From Platerodrilus igneus (lineage: Eukaryota > Arthropoda > Insecta > Coleoptera > Lycidae), in NCBI GenBank assembly GCA_036346225.1, contig JARFIW010001215.1:6090501-6154500 (forward strand): a stretch of 64,000 nucleotides of DNA. Direction: 5' to 3'. How positions within the stretch are numbered: position 1 is the stretch's first letter; each line of letters opens with the position of its first letter. Position numbers and translations under genes: made by a program. Of the stretch, positions 1 through 9,660 are shown piece by piece. The notes beneath the pieces were generated by a model that was given only the letters and a program-made list of their open reading frames with translations, was not told the origin of the DNA and did not search any database.

Positions 1-3000
1 TTTTAATGAGTTTTTCCATTATAAACCAAGTGTGGACCTAGGTTAGATAAAGGAAAATAATAGGTTGGGTCAGCGCCGCGGCGCGGCTAACCGTATTTTC
101 GCTTTTATCAACCTGGATCACATTAGTATGGAAAAACTCGTGCTGGTGTGTAATGGGCCAATGTAAAACTCGTGCAGTTGGGTCCTGTCAATTTATCATG
201 TGTATGCAATGTTGTGTTCAATGTCCCGTTGCATAATAACATTTCCAAAAATGTGTGGAATAGATCTAATGGGTCCGATCGATTGTTCGGTATCGTGCGT
301 CGCATGTCGAATCGATTCAAGATCAGGTAACGAATTTCGTGTTCGAGTGTACGACTATGGCATAACGGAAGGCTGCAACTGCGCTGACGAGAAGACTCTA
401 AGAAATAAGTTCAGTGATGCAGTCATTGGGAAATGGCGAATGTGGCCTAAGGTGTATTATTAGGTGTACGAATAATGTTTTGGTTATAAATGCTTGACGG
501 TAATGAGGTTCTTCTGCTATCCACAAATCTGCTTATACAGATCGTGTTTGTACAAGTGGACGTGTTCGGCTGCTAGTGTGAGCAGTCCGTTTGATTGGAA
601 GAAGGCGGCGGATGATGGTTCGAAAACTCGAAATGGTTAATAATTCAAATCTTTAATACGCATGTGAAAGCAACAAAGAATTTAATATGCGTTGGAGAAC
701 GATAGAACGAACTGTGATTGCTTTGATGGACACTGAAATAGGTGAATTCCAAGCATACAACATGCGTAGCAGAAGTAATGTTGTTGCACAATGCAAATGT
801 GTTACGGTGTGATGTGATTGACAACTTAAGACTGGAGGTTTAAATTGCATGTGCGTTAATTTTGTTTGAAACAGGACGGCAGTTATGCTGATTTGCGTTG
901 TTCAGTTGCGTTGGAACGATTGTAGACGCTGCTATCTGTTGGACGATTGAGCTGACGTCTGCAGTGGGACCGGCTGCGAAGTGTAAGCTGAGCATGAAGA
1001 TATGAAAGGGCTGCTAAGAACGTCAAAATGGTGCCTACTGCGTCCAAATGGAAAGGAATGACTTTCGATTAAGATGGTGCTGCTGACGTGTGATGAGGGC
1101 ATGTGATGAAGGTTGTCGAAAGAAGTGAAATAATGTATGTGTACACGCTGTAAAACTGTTACTGTGGATGTTGGAGAATGAGTGTGTCAATTAAAATCTT
1201 CAGTCTACATTCTAGCGAGTATTTACTGAATTCAGAAGTATCATTCAAGTGAGATTTAGATGCGTCAGTCGTGTGCGTAACGCGTAGATGATTTGCTCCG
1301 TTACGCAAATATGCCGTGCTATGCCATTAAGCAGGATGGAAAGGAAAGACGTTTCGGAATGGTTGGACGAGCTGCTGACTCGCGAACGCAGATGTGATGG
1401 CATCTATGATGGAAAATGAGGAGATTGTTATGTCGATGGGCCATCGTCGGGTTCTGCTGTCTTGCGGTTTGAAGACTCTTTGGAATGTAGCGTTCTTCAG
1501 AATGACTATAATCGCTAGTAGTCTAAAACGTGTTTCAAAATGACGAAGAAGTGAATGCGGTTTCTACGAAATTCTGACGACAAGTGCACTGAGTCGTCGC
1601 ATGTGTTACGATCGAGTGTCGTTCGATGTGACCAATGTTCACCAAGTGGAATGGAATCTGCACTCTGCTGAGAAGTTCTCAGAAGAGGTCGATCAGCAGA
1701 TCAGTGCAGATATGAGTGGAAGCTGCGAGGTGGCATGGCTGCGAAATGATCGGATCGGCGAGGGCTCGGATTCGACCTGAACGTCGTCGATTGACTGAAA
1801 GGAGAAAGTGCGTGCAGCATGAATAAACACATGAAAGCTGCTGAAAGGACTGTCTTCTGTGGTAATGGTTTAAATGACTCCGTGTGTAATTTAAATTTGT
1901 ATGTCGGAATAAACGTTTATAATGTTTAAGTTCTTTGTTATAAAGGCTGTGCCAAAAGACGTTAGTGGGATCGTTGCTAGAGAGGCGACTGCGCCTGGAA
2001 ACGCACGGTGCATGTAGCTTAAGTTCAGCTCCGCGGTTAAAGGACTGTCGAAACAACCACGAATTATGTGTAAAGTATGCGATTTCGAAATGGAAAATAC
2101 TATGCCGCACACTTAGAAGCAACAGACATAAAATGCACAGTTACCGCTACTGCGAGATGGCGTAGAAATGATTAGCACAGCGTTTAACAACCGTATGGCT
2201 AGCTATCGCATAAATAACGCCAGCGTCGACGATGGAGTGTCCGAGTTTCTTTGAAGCAGAAAGAGCGATTTATTCGATTAATAAATGAAAAAGAATACAA
2301 CATACAGCAGTAAAAGTCTACTGCGAACTCTACGGCGTTTACACCAAAATGGGGAAGAGACTACGATGTGAAACTTAACACAAAAATGTGGTTATAACGT
2401 CTTCTAGTAATCTGAAAATACGTACGAGGTCTTAAGCGAAACCATGCGAACAAAATCAGAGGAATTTGAAACATGCGAGTCCGGTTGGTCTTTGGAAAAG
2501 TGCTCTATTTAGAAATAAATATTAATAAGTATGACCCGATATGACAAGTTCTAGGTTGAAAATAAAAATTGTAAATATGTAGTTTACGTAAATGGGTGTC
2601 TGTTACAATTGGTAATGTTAAACTGTCTTAAGTATAATATTGTCGCTAAAAAAGTTTTAAGAAGTGGTTGTTGATTGATCTGTGTGAGGCGATAAAGCTG
2701 CAGGTAGGTTTATAACAGTCTTAGACGGAGCTGTGCGCTAACGGCTGCGTGAATCTCCAATGAGATTCGATTTTAAGTCGTGATGTGGAACCTGGATGAT
2801 GGTGGTTTAATAATAATTCTAGACTAAAAATGCACGCATGTATAATTCTCATACTGCAGCAACTGTCGTGGCGTAGACAAATGTGCGCAGTCGTGAAGGG
2901 ATCGTTAAAATCGGCGCGGTATGGTCTCCGTTAATTCGGGTGATCGGTGTAGTGTTAAAATGTGTAAAGAGATTGCGGTCGACAAAGGCGGCTGAGAAAG

Positions 3001-3950
3001 ATGTCTAAGTGACTGATTGACTACGGCAAAGCAGGTACGGTTTGCATGCTCGTGTTCGCGTGGAAATGTGTGACGAAAGATCCTCGGGTTATCTCGACGT
3101 GCGGTATTGTGTCGGAAGCGTTGGTGATCGAGGTTCTGTACGGGCGATGATGATCAACATCTGTTTGGACGATTCGGATTTACTAAAATCTCTGGACTAA
3201 TGAAGATGTATCGCGATGTATAAGCGAAATGTGTTAATGACTGGTCGGATCGCTAACGTAGGGTAGAAATCTTACGGTAAATCGGTGGCGGTAGCTGCCT
3301 TGGTTACGGTGGTGCAATCTAAAAATTCGCTAGAAATGTGTGGGTAGCTGAGAAAATCTGCTAATATTAATTGATACGCTGATGAACGTAAGATAGGTGT
3401 TATCTGAACAGATGCAATGGCTAACGTTAGATTATAACTATTTGTCTACGGCACGTTTGCTTATCAGGCGACGATAGGCAACTTCAGGAACGATCAGCGA
3501 CTTTGACAACGGGGTAACTTGGACAGGGGCAGATGGTCCGATTCGTTCAAATCGTTCACGTTTGCGTATTGCTACATAAAATGCTGATAACTACTTGGTA
3601 TGTTCGCATGAGCGTTGTTGAAAAAATCTAAGAACGCTGCAAAAGTTGCTCGGAAGAAATTCTGAAAATCGCGGAGTCTCTGGGTGGTGCTGCAATCAAC
3701 GAAATGTCCTAGCAGTCGGCGTAGCTGAGAAAATGTGCGTTCAAATGAAGAACCAAACTGAGGTACGGTTTATTCGTGGGTGGCAATTGGATGAAAGCAG
3801 TTTATCTCGCGGAGTGGAATAGAATGGGTTGCAGTAATCAAATCATCGGCGTTCGTGGGCGTGTCCTGAGCAAAAGTGAGGAGAGCAAGTGGTGAAGTCA
3901 GTTGAGAATTGACATTCGTCATTTACTCGCTTATGGAGAATTTGAATGTA
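1..3950. other. Unrecognised G-rich, CpG-containing region
   Basis: No protein family, RNA gene or repeat could be recognised here. The plus strand is visibly richer in G than C: line 2941-3000 holds 21 G and 6 C, and 3061-3120 holds 21 G and 10 C. CpG is frequent, unlike most of the window. Frames on both strands are short. The longest minus-strand frame (1679-2122, 147 codons) has no recognisable motif and overlaps a second minus frame. A perfect 12-bp palindrome made of GC pairs lies at 73-84. Because BEL/Pao reverse transcriptase begins near 3960 on the plus strand, part of this DNA could be the decayed 5' half of that element, but I could not align it. It could equally be an unrelated repeat. 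Confidence 0.4.
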
Positions 3951-3959
3951 AATTGGTCC

Positions 3960-5384
3960 AGATAGTGAGGAAATGTGGGAAATTTGGAGTGTATGGTCAC
4001 TGGTATTGCCGCAATAATGGTCTACTGCGTACTGTTAAGTCAATTGGCAAGGCTTAGAATTCGATTAATTTTCCTTTCGCGTCATCGGTATTAGCGAGCG
4101 ATACCTATGTTGATGACTTAGTCACTGGATGCAATTCGATTGAAGCTGCTAATCAATTAATTGGTGAGTTGAATAGCATTTGCGCTAGTGGTGGTTTTCA
4201 ATTAAGAAAATGGAATAGTAATTGCCCGGAAGTAATGTCCAACTTGAAGGAGTCCCTGTCCAGTTTGGAAGCAATTACAGTTCACGATAAAGATAGCGGT
4301 TCAATAAAAATATTGGGCCTTTTGTGGCGCGCTCTTACAGATGTATTTTTATTCAACTTAAACGCCGAAGAGCGCACTAAGCGTAATATTTTGTCAGCTA
4401 TCGCAAAAATTTTGGATCCTCCCTGTTTGATAGCGCCTTTAGTGCTTTTCGCTAAACGTTTAGTTCAAGATCTTTGGCTTTTAGGCCTCGGTTGGGACCA
4501 AGAGCCTCCATTGGAAGTCGTAGAAAAATGGAAAGATTTTTTTGGGTGGATTTCCAGCGGTTTCGAATATTGAGATTTTGCGTCGCATTGTATGTAGTAA
4601 TTTTAAAAATGTGGAGTTGTATGGATTCTGTGATGCTTCTGAAGCTGGGTTTGCAGCTGTCATCTATTTTCGTTCGTTCGATTTAAAAGGTAATATTACC
4701 ATGTCATTAGTATGAGCAAAATCGAAGGTTGCCCTTGTTAATCGCGTTTCATTGCTCCGTCTAGAATTGTGTGCTGCCGTACTCTTGTCAAATTTAGTAT
4801 ATTTCGTCAAAAATACTTATACAGATAGTTTATCATTTAGTAATATTTTCGCGTGGTCAGATTCTACTGTTGTTTTGTCTTGGATTCGGTCTTCCTTGCA
4901 TAAGTGGAAGACATTCGTTAGAAATCGCAATTTGCCTATTCAAGAACGTACTCCTCCATCTTCATGGTTTCATGTTAAGTCCCAGGATAACCCTGCGGAT
5001 TGTGCCTTACGTGGACTTTTGGCTTCAGGGTTGGTTCATCATCCATTATGGTGGACAGGGCCTTCCTGGTTAGTGCGTCGTAGCGAAGAATGGCCAAAAC
5101 TTATCGACTCATCTCAAATGGACGTCGAATATCGTACTCTGTTTTTAACAGTTGTTATGTCTGAGAATTTCTTAGATTTGTTGTTGGATGAATTTTCAAA
5201 CCTGCAGAAAATTTGTAGGATTATTACATGTATTCGTCATTTCATTCGTAATGTTCGATGTCCGGCAGATTTGCGTTCAAAATATTCTGATGGTTTGTCT
5301 CTAGCTCAGCAGCAAAAAGCTTTACATTTATTGATTAAAAGAGTTCAAACAAATGTTTTTGTCCAAGACATTGCAAATATTTAA
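3960..5384 (+). pseudogene. BEL/Pao retrotransposon reverse transcriptase-RNase H (decayed)
   Basis: This is the pol middle section of a BEL/Pao LTR retrotransposon, the enzyme that copies the element RNA into DNA. Upstream of the catalytic box the frame reads FPFASSVLAS then TYVDDLVTGC (about 4110-4133), the family-typical YVDD motif, followed by a stretch ending GGFQLRKWNSN. A block from 4169 to 4573 continues the thumb/connection region. A frame from 4752 to 5384 carries the RNase H-like part (LLRLELCAAVLLSNL, WSDSTVVLSWI) and the BEL hallmark NPADCALRG plus LWWTGPSWL. Frameshifts and stops separate the blocks (for example near 4573 and 4712), so it is not expressed as one protein. Family assignment rests on these motifs. 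Upstream of 3960 homology fades. Confidence 0.85.
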
Positions 5385-5672
5385 ACTGGAAAACTTGTTA
5401 GTAAACAACTTCGTAGCTTTAGTCCGTTTCTATATAGTCGTGATTTGTTGAGGGTGGGCGGTCGCCTACGTAATTTAAAGTTATCGCATGATGCAAAATT
5501 TCCAATTTTGCTTTCTCGGTCGCATCGGTTGACTGAAATTGTTATATTAGATTGTCATGAAAGACATTTAAATCCTGGTAGGGACGATATCCTTCGGGTA
5601 GCTACAGTCAAGACAGCCCAAGGGTTAGTTAAACGTCGTCTAGTGAAACTATGTTTACTGCCAATTACTTAA
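5385..5672 (+). pseudogene. BEL/Pao integrase remnant lacking the catalytic core
   Basis: After RNase H the frame at 5445-5672 (75 codons) shows the BEL integrase N-terminal zinc region: LLRVGGRLRN, then HRLTEIVILDCHERHLNPG. It then jumps within a few codons to what is normally the extreme C-terminus of BEL Pol (RVATVKTAQG, then KLCLLPI) and a stop. In a complete element several hundred residues, including the integrase DDE core, lie between these two blocks. The simplest reading is an internal deletion near 5570-5590 that happened to keep the frame. The element therefore cannot encode its own integrase. The stop is followed by about 125 bp of AT-rich DNA, a polypurine tract and the LTR, in the order expected for a 3' end. 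Confidence 0.75.
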
Positions 5673-5784
5673 TATTTAATGGTACGTATACATATATTCA
5701 CTTATATAAGTTTGTCGGTTTAGGTTTCTTAGTTAATAGATCTAATTATTTTTAAATATAAAATAAGTTAGTTCATACTTATTT

Positions 5785-5796
5785 TGGTGGGCGGGA
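5785..5796 (+). other. Polypurine tract of the BEL/Pao element
   Basis: The purine-rich stretch tggtgggcggga immediately precedes a TGTT start that fits an LTR. In LTR retrotransposons this tract primes plus-strand DNA synthesis. Position right after the pol stop and before the LTR supports the call. Confidence 0.65.
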
Positions 5797-6060
5797 TGTT
5801 CGGTCTCTTTGTCGCACGTTTGCGTGGTTAATTTTAAATCGTAAATTCATAGTTGTAAATCAAATAGTGAAGCTGTCATCCCTTTTCCCGTTATATCCAG
5901 CAATAAAACCTCCTTTGTGCTTGTGGAAATTAAGTTTGACTAAGAGTAGTGACAAAAACACTCTCTCATGGATATCGGAGCGAAACGGTCGTGCGTTCGG
6001 TACGTGAGTTAGTCATTAGTGCCACTGAATGTAAATTTGTCGATAAACCTCTAAATAACA
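5797..6060 (+). repeat. Putative 3' LTR of the BEL/Pao element
   Basis: The sequence starts TGTTCGG directly after the polypurine tract and can be read to TAAATAACA at 6060, giving TG...CA ends. It contains AATAAA near 5901, consistent with LTR polyadenylation. The right end is uncertain: another ...TTAAACA candidate ends at 6200, next to the stop of the pogo transposase. No second LTR copy was found in the window, so the 5' LTR is missing or outside, and the LTR ends cannot be confirmed by comparison. Confidence 0.55.
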
Positions 6061-6206
6061 CAGTGAAAGTGCAAAGTAACACGTACTATAATTTGCATAC
6101 AGTCCACTTAGTTGAAGAATAGGAACGACACTTAGACCAAGAAAACAAGCGCGGAGGTAAGTCGATATACAAATTTATAAGACGCCCCGCGCATTAAACA
6201 CATATA

Positions 6207-7308
6207 TTATATTGGCACCTTGGAGGCAAATTTATGGCGACCTCTGCTAATTTCAGGTGCTTGTAATATTGCAACAACATCTTTAAAGAAAATATTCATG
6301 ATGTCTTTTATATCAGGGTAGACAAAAACTTGCTTAGATCCTTTGTAGCATCTAAGGCAACCAATAGTTATTGTGTTTTTTGATATTGTATTAATTTTTG
6401 CAGCAAATATGTTTGTTGCTTCTTTTTTTGTTCCACTATTATAAATAAATTTTGCAATCACGAAGTCTGACACTTTAAGTTTATCATCCACAGGCAGTAC
6501 AACACTTTCATTGTCTTCTACATCTGCTGTATCTTCAACTTCCTCGGAGATATCCTGTTCTGGCTCACTTTCGTTATTTTCCTGACGATAGTCATCACTC
6601 GAACTTTCCACCACTGGTTTACTTTTCTTTATTTAGGAACTTTCAGCGTCTGATACTAGACTTGCCCTGGAAACAGATTAGCCTGGTTGAATGTTTAATT
6701 TTTTCCTCCTTCTACGGTTCTGCTTAGGTGGATTTCTAGGACCAATTTAACGTCGGTAAACGCGGTTTTCTTAGAGTTGTTTAAATGTTTATTATCTAGG
6801 TCTACATAATCAGGAAGATGTTTTAGAACTGCGTTTCTATTTAATGGAATCAATCCGGATGCACGAAATCCAGATCGAATATTGTCAGCTTGCTTATTTT
6901 CCATTGGCATCAACGTTTGTTTCAACAACGATGGAAAAGTAGTTTTTGGAATACAACCACGGTGTTTTAGCTTGCAGGTAACAAGTTGTTTGCGCCATGC
7001 TGCTTTAAAGGACCTAAAATAAACAATGTCCAATCGTTGGCATAAATGAGTTGAATTAGGAGGAAGGAAGATAAATTCTATATTATTGTTCTGACACTTT
7101 TGAATGATTTTTGGTGACAAATGTGCAGCAAGGTTATCACCAATAATGACTTTTCCCGATACATTTGTTAAAATATGGTAAAGTGATTTTAAAAAACCAG
7201 TCTTCAAATATTAAATTGTCGAACCAACCAGACTTGGATCTGTTGTACACTGTTCCGTTCGGTCCCCCCTCAATCCATTCAGGATACAAATGTTTTGCCT
7301 TATGTACC
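6207..7308 (-). pseudogene. pogo/Tigger transposase, C-terminal half
   Basis: This is the 3' half of a DDE transposase that cuts and pastes the element. Going downstream on the minus strand: KHLYPEWIEGGPNGTVYNRS, KSGWFDNLIFEDWF, then VIGDNLAAHLSP with the second catalytic Asp, then FLPPNSTHLCQ followed by the third Asp in LDIVYFRSFKAAWRK (within 6695-7207). A final block 6207-6614 is acidic (ESEPEQDISEEVEDT) and then carries a basic, tyrosine-containing domain as in Tigger C-termini. Frameshifts separate 7334-7137, 7207-6695 and 6614-6207. The usual Pro in the HLCQPLD box is Arg here. All three catalytic Asp codons survive in pieces but no intact protein can be made. Confidence 0.85.
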
Positions 7309-7604
7309 TTACATGTGATTTTCCAGTGTTCCACCCGAAGGTACTACAGTGGCAGGAAACCAGTTTTTTTTTTACCTGGAAAATTTGGAATTTTGCCGAA
7401 TCCTTGCTGTTCCAAGCAAGGTAGGGATCTTTAACGTGCGTGACAACCCTCACACACGGGGCCTCCATTTTACCTCTCATCCGAACGAGGGTGTATTTTT
7501 GTGAAAAATGCTCGCCTAACATGTTTCAAGCGTACCGTGTCGGGATTCAAACCCGGGACCTTGGGCGTAGTAGTCACACACATGCCACTACGCACGCAGC
7601 CGCC
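7309..7604 (-). mobile_element. tRNA-derived SINE, copy 1 (type A)
   Basis: A 296-bp SINE lying on the minus strand. The tRNA-like head is near 7604 and includes a B-box-like stretch (GGTTTGAATCC on the minus strand). The body has the conserved block GTTAAAGATCCCTACC. The tail ends AAAATCACATGTAA at 7309. It is flanked by 14-nt copies of the target, TTGCCTTATGTACC (7295-7308) and TTGTCTTATATACC (7605-7618). It belongs to variant A, marked by the sub-tail and by TACCTGGAAAATTTGG rather than TGCCTGGAAATTTAG on the plus strand. Confidence 0.85.
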
Positions 7605-7618
7605 TTGTCTTATATACC

Positions 7619-7919
7619 GTTCATTTACATTTCCAATGCTCCACCCGAAGGTACTACATTGGCCAGGAGGCGAGTTTTTTGTTGCCTGGAAATTTAGAAT
7701 TTTGCCGAACCCTTGCCGTTCCAGTCAAGGTAGGGATCTTTAACGTGCGTGACAACACACACACGGGACCTCCATTTAACCTCTGATCCGAACGAGGGCG
7801 TAATTTTTGTGAAAAATGCTCACCTGCCATTTTTCAAGCAGTCGGCCGTGTCGGGATTTGAACCTGGGACCTTGGAATCCGTAGTCTTACGCTTACTACA
7901 TTGATCCACGACGACGCCC
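7619..7919 (-). mobile_element. tRNA-derived SINE, copy 2 (type B)
   Basis: A 301-bp SINE in the same orientation as its neighbours. The tail reads AATGTAAATGAAC (minus strand). The tRNA-like head ends in GGCGTCG. The 14-nt target copy TTGCCTTATATACC follows at 7920-7933. Its internal CA stretch (ACACACACAC) is slightly longer than in most copies. Confidence 0.85.
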
Positions 7920-7933
7920 TTGCCTTATATACC

Positions 7934-8238
7934 GTTCATTTACATTTCCAATGCTCCACCCGTAGGTACTACATTGGCCAGGAGGCGAGTTTTTTGTTGC
8001 CTGGAAATTTAGAATTTTGCCGAACCCTTGCCGTTCCAGGCAAGGTAGGGATCTTTAACGTGCGTGACAACACTCACACACGGGACCTCCATTTAACCTC
8101 TCATCCGAACGAGGGCGTAATTTTTGTGAAAAATGCTCACCTGCCATTTTTCAAGCAGTCGGCCGTGTCGGGATTTGAACCCGGGACCTTGGGATCCGTA
8201 GTCTTACGCTTACTACATTGATCCACGGCGACGCCTCC
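7934..8238 (-). mobile_element. tRNA-derived SINE, copy 3 (type B)
   Basis: A 305-bp SINE, nearly identical to copy 2. Its B box is the best preserved (GGTTCAAATCC on the minus strand). It is followed by the last target copy, TTGCCTTATATACC at 8239-8252, which is also transposase coding sequence (VVYKA). The repeated target copies are the reason for treating the three SINEs as separate insertions at one site. Confidence 0.85.
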
Positions 8239-8252
8239 TTGCCTTATATACC

Positions 8253-8928
8253 ACATATAGCGGCGGTAATAAGCCAGAAGCAGTGATAGCAAACTTTAAA
8301 GACGTGGAACTATTTGAATGATCCATAATTCTAAATGGACGTTTTGTAGGTCGTCGAGCAATTACAATTTTTTTGCCAGGGTTGTCAGTAAGGTTAGTCT
8401 CATCGTAATTGATTAAATTTTGCGGTAAAAGGTCACTCACAGTTTGTTGTACATTATCAAAATACTGATTAATTTACACTTTTGTTACATCAGCTCTTGC
8501 CCGTTTTACATTTTGTGCCACTCTTCTTAACAACTCCCCATTGCGCTTTAAAAATAGCTTCATCCAGTCATACCCTGGTAAGTTTTCGTGAAATCTTACT
8601 TCATTTACGCCTTTTCAGCCTAAATAACTTTTTACATAATATCTAATTTCAATTTCAGAAAAAGATAGCCCCAAGTTGCAGCTACAGTGAGGGCTGCAAC
8701 AATATTTGCTTCTTCTATTACAGTTAAAACAGGCTATCGTCCGAGTTTGTGTGGATTTAGACCTCGATATTTTCTATTTAGTGTCGGTTTTGGAATATTG
8801 TACCGTGCTTCAGCTTGTCTCAATGTCAAGGTTCCATTAACAATTGCCTCAAGGGCCGTTTCTAACGTCTTACTTTTATAGTTCGCATACTTTCTACTAC
8901 CCAACTGTCTCCTGTACCGACGCGGCAT
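8253..8928 (-). pseudogene. pogo/Tigger transposase, N-terminal half
   Basis: The frame starts at MPRRYRRQLG (8928) and gives a pipsqueak-type helix-turn-helix for DNA binding: YKSKTLETALEAIVNGTLTL, then RQAEARYNIPKPTLNRKY. After about 64 codons stops accumulate, but the translation still resembles the linker of Tigger proteins. A second clear block (8440 downwards) reads LPQNLINYDETNLTDNPGKK, with the first catalytic Asp in NYDETN, then RIMDHSNSSTS and LPPLYVVYKA. The SINE trimer follows immediately after VVYKA; the lost continuation (HLYPEW) reappears beyond it at 7294. Together with the 3' half this accounts for a near full-length transposase. Confidence 0.85.
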
Positions 8929-9247
8929 TATGTCCCAAGTTAACCTACAATTAGCATAATTTATAGAAAACCATTGATAAATTTTTTTAAATTCACTATT
9001 TTACCTTCATAGATTGCATTCGGTAGCTAATACACTGGGCAAGAATACGGATTTTCACTTTTGCAAAAACGCTGTTAGTTCACAACTTGCAGGTGAAACA
9101 CTTTGAGGTTATGCTACGGTAACTTTAAGCTTTTTTGCCGGTAAAAGAACAACTCTTTTCCGAAAAAAGTTTTATGTCAAGTTGACAACCGCAATTCGTC
9201 TATAACAACGTAGACGTCAGTGCTACAAAATAATATAAAATAATGAC

Positions 9248-9287
9248 TGTCCCAAGTTACCCGGACTGTCCCAAGAAACCCCAACTG
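9248..9287 (-). repeat. Right terminal region of the pogo element with subterminal repeats
   Basis: The 9-mer TGTCCCAAG occurs at 9248-9256 and 9267-9275, and again at 8931-8939 just before the transposase start codon (CTTGGGACA on the element strand). The outer end reads CAACTG at 9287. Repeated short motifs near the ends are typical transposase-binding sites, but that role is inferred. Confidence 0.6.
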
Positions 9288-9411
9288 ACGGTACGGAGTA
9301 AAGTAGATAACCCAATATCACTTGTAAAATAAGTTTTATGAAAATACTTAAAAAAATGAATAGGAAACATTTTTGTGTTTTAAACTCTTTATTATTTATA
9401 AAACAAGCGAT

Positions 9412-9660
9412 TTAAGGAAACGTAATCTAGATTAAAGTCTGGGTTCTGTAACACAGAGTGGTTCGTTAATATTGCTCTTATGTTCTCAACCGCTTTTATA
9501 AAATCTAGGGTATGTTCTATTTTTCGTCCTTTTTTCAAACATTATGTCAGTGGTTTTGTCAGTTTTGCATAGTCTGGTAAAAATTTTCGGTAATATCCTG
9601 AAAGTCCTAAGGAGCTCTTGATTTCTTTTGTCGTATTTGGAATTTGGAATTTTCGAACTG
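9412..9660 (-). pseudogene. Ty3/gypsy reverse transcriptase-RNase H scrap
   Basis: Read on the minus strand this gives PNTTKEIKSSLGLSGYYRKF, then LPDYAKLTKPLT, one stop, then EHTLDFIKAVENIRAILTN and NPDFNLDYV. This matches the end of the reverse-transcriptase thumb and the start of RNase H in Ty3/gypsy elements. About 80 codons remain in a single frame with one TAA. Both ends are abrupt (near 9660 and 9412). It may be related to the gag-protease remnant at 48743-50813, which lacks its own reverse transcriptase, but nothing here proves that. Confidence 0.8.

Larger units (their letters stand above)
6207..9287 (-). mobile_element. pogo/Tigger-type DNA transposon, decayed, with nested SINE trimer
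   Basis: A minus-strand transposase pseudogene (N-terminus near 8928, C-terminal stop at 6207) is followed on its 5' side by a terminal block ending at 9287. On the minus strand that block begins CAGTTGGGGTTTCTTGGGAC, a Tigger-like end. The matching left terminal repeat is not visible below 6207, where the BEL LTR region begins, so the left end is probably lost. The element is interrupted between 7309 and 8238 by three SINEs that inserted into the transposase coding sequence, so the transposon is older than the SINEs. Confidence 0.8.

Noticed and set aside
73..84. Perfect 12-bp GC palindrome
   Set aside because: Short and isolated; no associated feature gives it meaning.
281..310. TGTTCGGTATCGTGCGTCGC resembles the start of the BEL LTR at 5797
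   Set aside because: Similarity ends after about 25 bases and the rest of the LTR is absent.
1679..2122. 147-codon minus frame in the G-rich region
   Set aside because: No motif; the C-poor plus strand lowers stop frequency on the minus strand, so length alone is weak evidence.
7440..8221. Plus-strand frames of 80-106 codons with FEPGTLGS-like ends
   Set aside because: Reverse translations of SINE copies, repeated identically at 28482-29202 and 49796-50257.
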